From Vicinamibacterales bacterium (GTDB lineage Bacteria > Acidobacteriota > Vicinamibacteria > Vicinamibacterales > JAKQTR01), in contig JALOKU010000006.1 in assembly GCA_025456345.1 (NCBI GenBank), positions 1 through 64,000 on the forward strand: a DNA stretch of 64,000 nt, written 5' to 3'. Positions 43,982 through 52,041 of the stretch are shown here, one piece after another; positions within the stretch are counted from its first letter, which is position 1; the number at the start of each line of letters is the position of its first letter. A program made the position numbers and the translations under genes. The notes under the pieces were generated by a model that had not been told where the DNA came from, did no database searches, and was given only the letters and a program-made list of their open reading frames with translations.

Positions 43982-45427
43982 ATGGACTCCCGCCCGCCGT
44001 TGCCGGACGCGCCGCCTGAACGACTGCCCGGCTGGATCCGGGCCGCGGACGCGCTCACGGTCGCGGTCGCCGGCGCGGGGCTGCTGGTGGCCGGGTTCGG
44101 CGGGTTCCGCCTGCACGTGCTCGGCGGCCGCGTTTCGATCACCTCGGGGGGCCGCATCCTCGTGGCGGCCATCGCGCTCCTCCTCATCCGGCATGCCATC
44201 AGGCGGGATCAGCCGCTCTACCTGCGGGCGTGGAGGGGCGTCGCGCGATGGTGGGCCGCCGACGGCGTGCGCACCGTCACGCCGCTCTGGGCCGCGTCGA
44301 GGCTGGGGGTGCTGCTCGTCGGGTTCCTCGCCGTGGGGACGTTCGGCTATCGAGACGGCGGCGCGCCATTCAGACTGTACGAGAACGAGTTGCTCAACCT
44401 GCCCGCCCGCTACGATGCGGGGTGGTACCTCGGGATCGCCACCGACGGCTACAAGTGGGATCCCGCCGTCACCAGCCACCAGAACATCGCCTTCATGCCG
44501 GCGCTGCCGATGCTGATGCGTTTCGGAGGGCGGCTGATCGGCGGGCACCCCCTCTGGGCCGGGCAGTTGCTCGTCCTCGGCGCGTGCTTGTGGGCGTTTG
44601 TCTACGTGTTCCGGCTCGCCCGGTCCGCCCTGGGCGACGCCGACCAGGCGGCGTGGGCCGTGGCGCTGCTGGCGGCGTACCCCTTTGCCGTCTTCTACGG
44701 GGCGGTCTACACGGAGTCGATCTTTCTCCTGTGCGCGGCAGGGGCGTTCTACCACGTCGGGCGACAGCAGTACCTGCGCACCGCGGCGTTCGCGCTGCTG
44801 TGCGGGTTCGCGCGGCCCAACGGGTTCCTGCTCGCTGTTCCCATCGCGCTGGTGGCCCTCTGGCCGGCCCTGGTGGCGGCGTGGCGGGACGCGGGGAGCG
44901 GCCACGGCGCGCCGCTGTCGCGCGCCATACGCGCGTCTCTGCCGGCGATCGCGGCGGCGTCGGCAGCCGTCCTCGGAGTGCTGGTGTTTTCCGCGTTCAT
45001 CTACTCGATGACGGGGCGCCCGTTCGCCTGGCTGGAGGCCCACGCGGCCTGGGGGCGCACCTTCGGCGCCTGGGTGTCTCAGGGGCCGTTCCAGGAGCTG
45101 GGGCGCGGCGGGCTCTACGGATACACGCGATCGCAGCCGATCGACGCGGTGAACCTCGTGGCGGTCCTCTTCGCCCTCGCCGCAATCTGGCCGGTGACGC
45201 GGCGGTTCGGCGTGCCCTACGGCGTGTTCATCGCCGTCAACGTGATCCCGCCGCTCACCACCGGCGGCCTGTTGTCGATCGGGCGCGTCACGGCAGGGAT
45301 GTTTCCTCTGTTCTTCTGGCTCGCCGCGGTCATTCCCGCACGCCACCGCGCCGCGTGGCTGACGGCGTTTGCGCTGCTCCAGGGCTGGGGCGCGGCGCTC
45401 TTCTACACCTGGCGGGAGTTCATCTAG
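43982..45427 (+). CDS. GT-C membrane glycosyltransferase (mannosyltransferase, PIG-V-like)
   Basis: 481 residues, 10 or more helices. The loop L-P-A-R-Y-D-A-G-W-Y-L-G-I-A after the first helices carries the acidic catalytic motif. S-H-Q-N-I-A-F-M-P-A-L-P-M and S-I-F-L-L-C-A-A-G-A-F-Y match PIG-V-like mannosyltransferases. TATACT lies 19 nt before the ATG and no Shine-Dalgarno is visible. Its stop shares CTAG with the convergent rhomboid gene. Polyprenyl-phosphate-dependent sugar transfer is expected. Confidence 0.8.
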   Translation: MDSRPPLPDAPPERLPGWIRAADALTVAVAGAGLLVAGFGGFRLHVLGGRVSITSGGRILVAAIALLLIRHAIRRDQPLYLRAWRGVARWWAADGVRTVTPLWAASRLGVLLVGFLAVGTFGYRDGGAPFRLYENELLNLPARYDAGWYLGIATDGYKWDPAVTSHQNIAFMPALPMLMRFGGRLIGGHPLWAGQLLVLGACLWAFVYVFRLARSALGDADQAAWAVALLAAYPFAVFYGAVYTESIFLLCAAGAFYHVGRQQYLRTAAFALLCGFARPNGFLLAVPIALVALWPALVAAWRDAGSGHGAPLSRAIRASLPAIAAASAAVLGVLVFSAFIYSMTGRPFAWLEAHAAWGRTFGAWVSQGPFQELGRGGLYGYTRSQPIDAVNLVAVLFALAAIWPVTRRFGVPYGVFIAVNVIPPLTTGGLLSIGRVTAGMFPLFFWLAAVIPARHRAAWLTAFALLQGWGAALFYTWREFI

Positions 45428-45990
45428 TCCCACCATTCGACGCGCATCCGTTCGGGCCTCCTGAGCAGCACGCTGCCCAGCGCGCCAGCCGATGCGCCTG
45501 CGGCCACGCTGATCGCCATCGCTGCCGGCGCCGCCGATGCGGACCACGTCAGCATCGACCACCCGGCCGCCGCCTGCAGCACCGCCCAGAGCCCGAACAC
45601 CACCCACGCCGGGACTTCCGCCACCTCGATCCCGATGACGGTCGGCACGAGCGTGAGGATGCGCGCATGCGGGAACATCATCGCGTACGCGGCGATCATG
45701 CCGGCGGTGGCGCCGCCGGCGGCCGGGATCAGGTCGACGCCGCAGCCGGCGGCCGCGGGGGCGGCAAGCGCTGCAGCGGTGCACGCGGCCGCGAATGCCG
45801 CGAAGCGGGCGTGGCCGAAGCGGTCTTCGAGGGTGCCCCCCGTGAGCCACAGCACCATGGCATGCGACAGCCAGGGCAGCCACCACTCGCGCACGGCGGG
45901 CCAGGCGAAGGCCGCCCCGAGCGCGGCCAGCAGCGCCACCGTCACGCCAGGGGCCGTCCGCGAGGGAATGACATCCCGCACCGGGATCAT
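45424..45990 (-). CDS. Rhomboid-family membrane protein, catalytic Ser/His missing
   Basis: 188 residues from ATG 45990, 7 nt after a TATACT box. The N-terminal M-I-P-V-R-D-V-I-P-S-R-T and W-L-S-H-A-M-V-L-W-L-T-G-G-T-L-E-D-R-F-G-H match rhomboids of the YqgP/GlpG type. Where active enzymes have G-A-S-G with the nucleophile, this protein has A-A-G-G-A-T-A-G, and the last helix, S-V-A-A-G-A-S-A-G-A-L-G, has no histidine. It therefore looks like an inactive rhomboid (pseudoprotease). It could still bind membrane clients. Confidence 0.7.
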   Translation of the reverse strand: MIPVRDVIPSRTAPGVTVALLAALGAAFAWPAVREWWLPWLSHAMVLWLTGGTLEDRFGHARFAAFAAACTAAALAAPAAAGCGVDLIPAAGGATAGMIAAYAMMFPHARILTLVPTVIGIEVAEVPAWVVFGLWAVLQAAAGWSMLTWSASAAPAAMAISVAAGASAGALGSVLLRRPERMRVEWWD

Positions 45991-45997
45991 GGCCGCA

Positions 45998-46007
45998 AGT
46001 ATATAAT
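45998..46007. promoter_or_regulatory. Bidirectional -10 element (rhomboid / zinc-ribbon genes)
   Basis: AGTATATAAT reads TATAAT (46002-46007) on the plus strand and TATACT (46003-45998) on the minus strand. The minus box is 7 nt before the rhomboid ATG; the plus box is 22 nt before the GTG at 46030. The two promoters share four bases, so they must interfere or be co-regulated. Neither has a good -35. Confidence 0.6.
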
Positions 46008-46029
46008 CGAACAATTCGGGGCACAGGAC

Positions 46030-46314
46030 GTGACGTGTCAACATTGCGGTACCGAGATCTCGGATAAGGCAATCGTCTGTTTCCGCTGCGGCCAGTCCAC
46101 GTCGGCGCCGTCGGCCGCGCGGCCGGATGCCCGCCGCCGCCCGGCCGCGCAGCCGCTGTGGCTGGCGCTGACCGCGCTGCTCGTGCTGGTGGCGGGCGGG
46201 CTGTACATGGCGAGGGCGGCGTCGGGCCAGCTCCCCGCGTCCGTGTCCTACACGGTGGCCGCCCTGGCGGCCGTCGTGCTGGTCTGGCGCATCCTGAAGC
46301 GAAGGCGTACATGA
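46030..46314 (+). CDS. Zinc-ribbon membrane protein
   Basis: 94 residues from GTG 46030. The N-terminal C-Q-H-C-G-T-E-I and C-F-R-C-G-Q form a C-x2-C ... C-x2-C zinc ribbon, then two hydrophobic segments follow in the C-terminal half. The stop overlaps the next ATG by ATGA. This gene and the FHA-GAF-PP2C gene are clearly one operon. Possibly a membrane anchor or partner of that regulator. Confidence 0.75.
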   Translation: MTCQHCGTEISDKAIVCFRCGQSTSAPSAARPDARRRPAAQPLWLALTALLVLVAGGLYMARAASGQLPASVSYTVAALAAVVLVWRILKRRRT

Positions 46315-47915
46315 ACAATCCGCGGCTCGTCATGTCCCGCCCCGGCGGGAATACCGAGAGAATTGAGCTGGATCAGGAGATCACCACGCTGGGCCGGCGC
46401 AGCGAATGCACCGTGCGCCTCTCCGGCACCGATGTGTCCCGGGACCACGCGGACATCACCTCCGAGGCCAGGGGCTTCGTGCTGCGCGACAAGGGGTCCA
46501 GGTTCGGCACCTTCGTCAACGGCCAGCAGGTGACCGAGCACGTGCTGGCGAACAAGGACCAGATCCGCCTCGGGCAGAGCTCCGAGTGCGAAATGGTGTT
46601 CCTCGTGGGCGGTGCCTCCTCGGGCACGGTCTCGGTGGCGACCTCCGGCGACTTCCGTCAGATCGCGACGCTGCTCGAGAGCCTGCGGGCCCTCGGCTCG
46701 GGCCGCGTCCTCGACGACGTGCTGACGATGGTGATCGACTCCGCCCTGGAGGTGACCGGCGCCGAGCGGGGGTTCATCATGCTGGCCGGTGCCGACAGCG
46801 TCCTCGACTTCAAGGTGGGGCGCGGGCGCGGGCGCGTGACGCTGCCCGGCCGCACCTTCGAGACGTCCCGCAAGATCCCCGACGAGGTCTTCGCGACCGG
46901 CGAAGCCCGCATCATGGACTTCGCCGACGCCATGCAGGCGCAGGCCCACACCGCGACCATGGTCCTCGGCATCCGCCATGTGCTGTGCGTGCCGCTCGTG
47001 CTCGTGCGGTACGTCGAGGTGGCCGAAGCCGACAGCGGCGAGAAGCGCATCGGCGTGCTGTATCTCGACAGCCGCGAGAGCGGCGTGCTCAAGTCCCCGG
47101 CCACGCGCGGCGCGCTCGAGACGCTGGCCGGCCAGGCCGCGGTGGCCATCGAGAACGCGAGGCTGTACCGCGAAGCGACCGAGAAGGCGCGACTCGAGCA
47201 GGAGTTGCGGATCGCAGCGGAAATCCAGCAGGCCCTGATGCCGCCTGCCGAGCACGAGGGCTCCTATTTCGACGTGGCCGGAGCCACCGTGCCCTGCCGC
47301 GCCATCGGCGGGGACTTCTTCGACTACCTCGAGCTCAGCGACAGTTCCGTCGGCCTCGCGCTGGGCGACGTGTCCGGGAAGGGGGCGCCGGCCGCGCTGC
47401 TCACCGCCGCAGTCCAGGGCATGTTCACCGTCGAGGCGGCCAACGAGGCCGGACCGGCAGCGACCATCGCGACGATTAACCGCGGGTTGAAGCAGCGGAA
47501 CATCGAGTCGAAGTTCGTCACGATGTTCTTCGGCGTGCTGTCGGCTGACGGCACGCTGGTCTACTGCAACGGCGGGCACAACGCGCCCGTGCTGCTCCGC
47601 CGCGGCTCGGCGTCGCGCCTCGAGACGGGCGGCATGATTCTCGGCATGTTCGACTTCGCCTCCTACGATCAGGAGACGCTGAAGCTCGAACCCGGCGACA
47701 CCCTCGTCGTGTTCAGCGACGGCATCTCGGAGGCGCAGGACCCCGCCGGCGAGGAATACGGAGACGACCGGCTGATCGCCTGCCTGGAGGCCAGCCGCGG
47801 CGCGGCGCCGGCGGCGATGCGCGAAGCCCTGCTGGGGTCGGCAAGGACCTTCGCGGCCGGCGCGATGCAGAGCGACGACATGACGGTGCTCATCGTCCGC
47901 TATGGGCGTGCCTGA
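46311..47915 (+). CDS. FHA-GAF-PP2C (RsbU-like) serine phosphatase
   Basis: 534 residues from ATG 46311. FHA domain (about 20-95; L-G-R-R-S-E-C-T-V-R-L), GAF domain (about 120-305), linker helix, then a SpoIIE/RsbU-type PP2C with G-G-D-F-F-D-Y and G-D-V-S-G-K-G-A-P-A-A-L. The C terminus has F-S-D-G-I-S-E-A and S-D-D-M-T-V-L. Established: RsbU-like phosphatases dephosphorylate an anti-sigma-factor antagonist. FHA would recruit it to a phosphothreonine. No STAS or anti-sigma gene is adjacent. Confidence 0.88.
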   Translation: MNNPRLVMSRPGGNTERIELDQEITTLGRRSECTVRLSGTDVSRDHADITSEARGFVLRDKGSRFGTFVNGQQVTEHVLANKDQIRLGQSSECEMVFLVGGASSGTVSVATSGDFRQIATLLESLRALGSGRVLDDVLTMVIDSALEVTGAERGFIMLAGADSVLDFKVGRGRGRVTLPGRTFETSRKIPDEVFATGEARIMDFADAMQAQAHTATMVLGIRHVLCVPLVLVRYVEVAEADSGEKRIGVLYLDSRESGVLKSPATRGALETLAGQAAVAIENARLYREATEKARLEQELRIAAEIQQALMPPAEHEGSYFDVAGATVPCRAIGGDFFDYLELSDSSVGLALGDVSGKGAPAALLTAAVQGMFTVEAANEAGPAATIATINRGLKQRNIESKFVTMFFGVLSADGTLVYCNGGHNAPVLLRRGSASRLETGGMILGMFDFASYDQETLKLEPGDTLVVFSDGISEAQDPAGEEYGDDRLIACLEASRGAAPAAMREALLGSARTFAAGAMQSDDMTVLIVRYGRA

Positions 47916-48225
47916 TCACGAGGGCCGCGGCCTCGGCCGCGCGGCGCTGCTTGCGTGGGCGGCCTGCGCGGTCGTCGTCTGGAACGTCGTCTTCGACGCC
48001 GGCGTGATCCGGGCCGGGCGCGAGTACCTCACGCTCCAGGCCCTGCATCAGCAGGGCGCGGGCCCCGCGGTCACCATCCGCCGGGTGATGGAGCCTGGCG
48101 TGAGACGGGCCGCCCGCACGGCAACCGCGTCGGGCGGGGCCGTCGGCGCCGCGGGCATCCTCGTGGCCTGGCTGGCGGCTCGGCAGCGCGTGGGCCGGCG
48201 GTCAGCGGCCGGCGGTTCCCAGTAG
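47902..48225 (+). CDS. Small membrane protein, unknown function
   Basis: 107 residues. ATG 47902 starts 14 bp before the stop of the phosphatase gene. Two hydrophobic segments (A-A-L-L-A-W-A-A-C-A-V-V-V-W and A-V-G-A-A-G-I-L-V-A-W) with a charged middle. It overlaps the convergent M28 gene by 24 bp. GTG 47908 is an alternative start. No family recognised. Confidence 0.5.
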   Translation: MGVPDHEGRGLGRAALLAWAACAVVVWNVVFDAGVIRAGREYLTLQALHQQGAGPAVTIRRVMEPGVRRAARTATASGGAVGAAGILVAWLAARQRVGRRSAAGGSQ

Positions 48226-49128
48226 GCGGCTCTCGATCTTCGGCAGCGCGGCCGTCAGGACGCGTCCCACCACCTCCATGCTGCGGGCGCTCACCTTGTC
48301 GAGGGTGTCCTCGGCGGTGTGCCAGGGCGGGTACTCGAGGTCGATGATGTCCACCGCCGGCACGCCCGCCTTGAGGAACGGGACGTGGTCGTCTTCGACG
48401 GCGAACGATTCGTCCACGAAGGTGGAGCCGTAGCCGAGGGCCTTGGCGGCCGACCAGATCGCGTCGGTGAGCCACGCGGTCGATGCGGTCTCGCGTTTGA
48501 CCACCAGGTCGCGGTCCCCGATCATATCCACCAGGATCATCGCCTTGATGCGGGCGAGGTCGCCCGTGCGCTTCGCTTGCTGGACGTAGTGGCGGCTGCC
48601 GTAGGTGTTGTCCTCGCCGAGGTACCAGTCGATGAATGCCTCTTCGCCGTCGAGGAAGAGCAGTTCGATGGTGAACGGGTTCTTGCGCGCCTTCAGCACG
48701 CGCGCCATCTCGATCAGGAACGCCGTGCTCGAGCCCGCGTCGTTGGCGCCGACGAACCGGAACTGCCTGAAGAGCTTCGTGTCGTAGTGGCCGGCCAGGA
48801 TGATGCGCTCCGGGCGGGCGCCGGGAATCGTGGCGCGGACATTCACCATCTTCACCGGGCCGATGGGCGTCTTCGCCTCGAAGGCCTGCTCGGCCACCGG
48901 CACGCCGATCGCCGCCATTTGCGCCTTGATGTAGCCGCGCGTCTCGCCGGCGGCCGCTGAGCCCGGGGGCCTGGGGCCGAAGCCGACCACCGCGCGCAGG
49001 TGCTCCATCGCGCGGCCGCCGTCAAACGCCGGCGGATCGGCGGCGAAGGTGGCTGGCGCGCACGCCAGCACGGCGGCCATCAAGGCGAGCGCCGCGACGA
49101 GACGGCTTCCGAGGCTGCTGTCGATCAC
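48202..49128 (-). CDS. M28-type glutaminyl-peptide cyclotransferase-like metalloenzyme
   Basis: 308 residues from GTG 49128 with AGGAG 7 nt upstream. Signal peptide 1-29. G-H-Y-D-T-K, V-G-A-N-D-A-G-S-S, F-L-D-G-E-E-A-F and P-W-H-T-A-E-D-T are the zinc and base residues of the bacterial QC/M28 group. Predicted to cyclise N-terminal glutamine or to remove N-terminal residues in the periplasm. Lies just before the phosphate island and has no obvious link to it. Confidence 0.85.
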   Translation of the reverse strand: MIDSSLGSRLVAALALMAAVLACAPATFAADPPAFDGGRAMEHLRAVVGFGPRPPGSAAAGETRGYIKAQMAAIGVPVAEQAFEAKTPIGPVKMVNVRATIPGARPERIILAGHYDTKLFRQFRFVGANDAGSSTAFLIEMARVLKARKNPFTIELLFLDGEEAFIDWYLGEDNTYGSRHYVQQAKRTGDLARIKAMILVDMIGDRDLVVKRETASTAWLTDAIWSAAKALGYGSTFVDESFAVEDDHVPFLKAGVPAVDIIDLEYPPWHTAEDTLDKVSARSMEVVGRVLTAALPKIESRLLGTAGR

Positions 49129-49233
49129 GAGTAGCTCCTGCGGGTGGGCCCGCTGGCGCCGTCGGCCCTGCCGGGAGTGGAGGGACGCGGCGCGCCGGCT
49201 CCCCGCGCGATGGGGGCAGTATACCGTGGGGCG

Positions 49234-50769
49234 TTATCCGCCCGCTCGCCCCGCGGCCACCGTTATCGTCCCGCCGAGCATGGCCTCGAGCGGCCCGGCG
49301 TTGCGCTGTGCGGCCCAGCGTTCCAGTTCGAGATCTCCCCGGCCTGCCGCGCGAAGGGTCCAGTGGCGGCCCCTGCGCCGGAGCGTGACGTGATCGACCA
49401 ACTGCGCCCGGCTGCGATCGAGGCTCTCGGCCACGCGCAGCATGGCCGCTAGCCAGCGCACGGCCCGGCGGCTGGCGCGCGGCAGGTCCGCGAACGCCTC
49501 GTGGCCCTTCCGCGGAGCCCCGTTGCGGTGGTAGCGGGTGATGAGCGCCATGACGTCGATCTCGTCCGGCTCGAACCCGCGGAGATCGCCGTGCTTCACC
49601 AGGTAGTACGAATGGCGGTGATGGCGTTCGTAGCTGATGTGTTCGCCGGCGTCGTGCAGGAGGGCGGCGAAGTCGAGCCACTCGCGGGCCCGGTCGTCGA
49701 GCCCGTGCGCCGGGCGCGTTTCGTCGAAGATCCCCAGCGCCAGGCGCGCGACCTGCGCGGCGTGATCGGCCGCGTAGTTGCATCGCAGGGCCAGCTCGAT
49801 CACGCTCCGGCGCCGGACGTCCGGGTAGCGCTCGACGCGCTCGATGCGGACCAGGTTGCGGCGGATGTAGTCGAGCACCGCGCCCTCGCGCAGCGAGAGC
49901 TCGCACAGCGTGAGCTCGTCGGCGCCCAGCTGGCGGAGGATGGTGTCGAGGAGCACGGCGCCGGGCACAATCAGATCGGCGCGCCTGGCGTCGAGGCCCG
50001 GCAGCTTGAGGCGGTCCGCGAGGCTCATCGAGGCGACCTGGCTGCGGATGTGCCTGATGGCCTTCGCGCTCACGCGGCGGTGGTGAATCGTGACGTCGCT
50101 CGGCACCTGCAGCGCGAGCGACCCGAGCGCGAGCGCGGTGCCGGACGTGCCGATGACGCGCGCGTAGCCGGCCCGGGCGATCCTGCGCGCATAGTCGCCG
50201 AGCTCGTGGCGGATGTGGCGCACCAGGCGGCGCTCGTCGCCGCCGGTGATCGGGTCGCTCTGCACGAAGCGCTCGCCGAGCCTGAGCGCGCCCAGCCGGA
50301 AGCTGTTCGCCTGCTGGACCCCGGCCGCGGTGCCGAGGGTGATCTCCGTGCTGCCGCCGCCGATGTCGATGACCACCGCCGCCCCGGTCCCGACGTCGAT
50401 GCCGTGCACCGCCGCCCGGTGGATGAGCGAGGCCTCCTCGGCCCCCGTGATGACGCGGGCGTGGATCCCCGTCCGCTCGGCGACCAGCGCCAGGAAGTCG
50501 CCGCCGTTGGGCGCCTCCCGGACGGCGCTGGTGGCCACGGCCACGATGTCGTCCACCTGGCGCGAATCGGCCAACCGCTTGAACCGGGCGAGCGTCTGCA
50601 GCGCCGTCGTCATCGCGCCTTCGCCGAGCGGGCGGCCCTCGAGGCCGCCGGCCCCCAGGCGCACCATGTCCTTCTCGCGGCCGATCACCTCGAAGGCGCC
50701 GTCCGCCGCGACGCGGACGAGAATCATGTGGAGCGAATTCGTGCCGATGTCGATGGCCGCAAGGTGCAT
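49234..50769 (-). CDS. ppx: Exopolyphosphatase / guanosine-pentaphosphate phosphatase (Ppx/GppA)
   Basis: 511 residues from ATG 50769. The actin-like ATPase domain has A-I-D-I-G-T-N-S-L and V-I-D-I-G-G-G-S-T-E-I. The C-terminal half is an HD-like domain (F-A-A-L-L-H-D-A-G and Y-L-V-K-H-G). It hydrolyses inorganic polyphosphate from the ends and may act on pppGpp. It follows the CotH gene, and a TATACT box (50782-50787) overlaps that gene's stop codon, so it also has its own start site with a leader of about 5 nt. Confidence 0.93.
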   Translation of the reverse strand: MHLAAIDIGTNSLHMILVRVAADGAFEVIGREKDMVRLGAGGLEGRPLGEGAMTTALQTLARFKRLADSRQVDDIVAVATSAVREAPNGGDFLALVAERTGIHARVITGAEEASLIHRAAVHGIDVGTGAAVVIDIGGGSTEITLGTAAGVQQANSFRLGALRLGERFVQSDPITGGDERRLVRHIRHELGDYARRIARAGYARVIGTSGTALALGSLALQVPSDVTIHHRRVSAKAIRHIRSQVASMSLADRLKLPGLDARRADLIVPGAVLLDTILRQLGADELTLCELSLREGAVLDYIRRNLVRIERVERYPDVRRRSVIELALRCNYAADHAAQVARLALGIFDETRPAHGLDDRAREWLDFAALLHDAGEHISYERHHRHSYYLVKHGDLRGFEPDEIDVMALITRYHRNGAPRKGHEAFADLPRASRRAVRWLAAMLRVAESLDRSRAQLVDHVTLRRRGRHWTLRAAGRGDLELERWAAQRNAGPLEAMLGGTITVAAGRAGG

Positions 50770-50779
50770 AGGCGCGGGA

Positions 50780-52030
50780 TCAGTATACCGGCCTCGCCCC
50801 CGGCTTGAAGCGCCGGGCCTCCCACCGCACGAACTCACCGCGGATGCGCGTGAAGGCCAGCACCTCCTCGGCACCGGCATCGAACTCGGCGTTGGTGAAC
50901 GGCTTGACCGGGTCGGCGAGCATCGCGGGCCGGACAAGATCCAGCAGGCGCGACGCTTCGCGCTCGAGCCAGCCTGGCGCCGCCTGCCCGGCCCCTGCCG
51001 CGCCGTCTGCCTGGTCGAAGAGGTTCGCTGCCGCGACGAGCGTGTCGTAGTAGAGCCGCGTCAGCGACGGCACCGTCAGGGCGCGGCGCATCAGGACGTT
51101 CTCGGCGTGCCAGGCGTGCAACGGGTAGTCGGCTGCGGCCAGCGCAAGGGATGCGTCCCAGGGAACGAACCGGTGCGGTGCGCGCTGGCCCGACCGATAG
51201 AGGAAGTGGTTGTTCATGCCCACCCCGCCAAGCAGGCCGTCAGGTTCCGCGACGGCGGCCTGCGCCGCCGTCAGGCGCATGAAGGCCTCCAGATCGACGT
51301 GGGGCGAAACGGCCGCAGCGAAGTCCTCGTCCGGCGCCTCATTGACGGCGCGGACCATCGCTTCCACCGGCAGATAGAGCGAGCCATCGGACTCGGTCTC
51401 CCGCGTCTTCGGTTCGTAGATCGCGGCATACGGGGCGAGATCCGTGCCGAGGTACTCGAAGTAGTAATTCGAGACGCGCCTGTACTCGAACAGGTAGCCG
51501 CTGGACTCTCCGAACGCTCTGGCCAGGAACGGCTCGTCGATCTCCTCCACGGCGAGATAGTAGCCGGCGTACTGGTTGTTGATGTAGAGCGCCACCGGTG
51601 CGATGCGGGAGGCCGGCAGGCCCAGTGTGCGGTATACCTTCAACGCCAGCAGTTCCCGCAGGCCCGAGGCGTCCTGCCACACGTTGTTGAACGACAGCGC
51701 CGTGAGCCCGAGGAACGTGCGCCCCGCCGCGTACCGGTCGAAGTCGACGCGCAACGCCGGCTTGACGCCAGCGCGGGAGGCCGTCCCCTTCCTGCGGATG
51801 GCCACGTTGGTCACGGTGATGCCGTTCCACTTCATGTTCGCCGGGTAGTAGTCGCTCGATTCGGGGAGGGCGCGCAGCCAGTACCAATCCCTCGTGTTCA
51901 CGTAGAGATCGATCCGCTGCAGGGCCTGGTCGTTGAACAGGTCCGCGGAAGTCTGCGCGGCGGCCTCGCGCGTGTCCGCGCACAGCGCGGCCAGCAGCAA
52001 CGCACCGGCAAGGAGCCGACGGGCGGCCAT
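50780..52030 (-). CDS. CotH-type atypical kinase, secreted
   Basis: 416 residues from ATG 52030 with GGGAGGT upstream. Signal peptide 1-25. CotH motifs include A-I-R-R-K-G-T-A-S-R, a core P-A-L-R-V-D-F and F-V-P-W-D-A-S-L-A-L, where the Asp is the metal ligand. CotH proteins are protein kinases outside the cytoplasm. They are commonly encoded next to DUF4956 and VTC-type polyphosphate polymerases; here DUF4956 is present but a VTC gene is not. It is 11 bp after the porin gene. Confidence 0.88.
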   Translation of the reverse strand: MAARRLLAGALLLAALCADTREAAAQTSADLFNDQALQRIDLYVNTRDWYWLRALPESSDYYPANMKWNGITVTNVAIRRKGTASRAGVKPALRVDFDRYAAGRTFLGLTALSFNNVWQDASGLRELLALKVYRTLGLPASRIAPVALYINNQYAGYYLAVEEIDEPFLARAFGESSGYLFEYRRVSNYYFEYLGTDLAPYAAIYEPKTRETESDGSLYLPVEAMVRAVNEAPDEDFAAAVSPHVDLEAFMRLTAAQAAVAEPDGLLGGVGMNNHFLYRSGQRAPHRFVPWDASLALAAADYPLHAWHAENVLMRRALTVPSLTRLYYDTLVAAANLFDQADGAAGAGQAAPGWLEREASRLLDLVRPAMLADPVKPFTNAEFDAGAEEVLAFTRIRGEFVRWEARRFKPGARPVY

Positions 52031-52041
52031 GGAACACCTCC

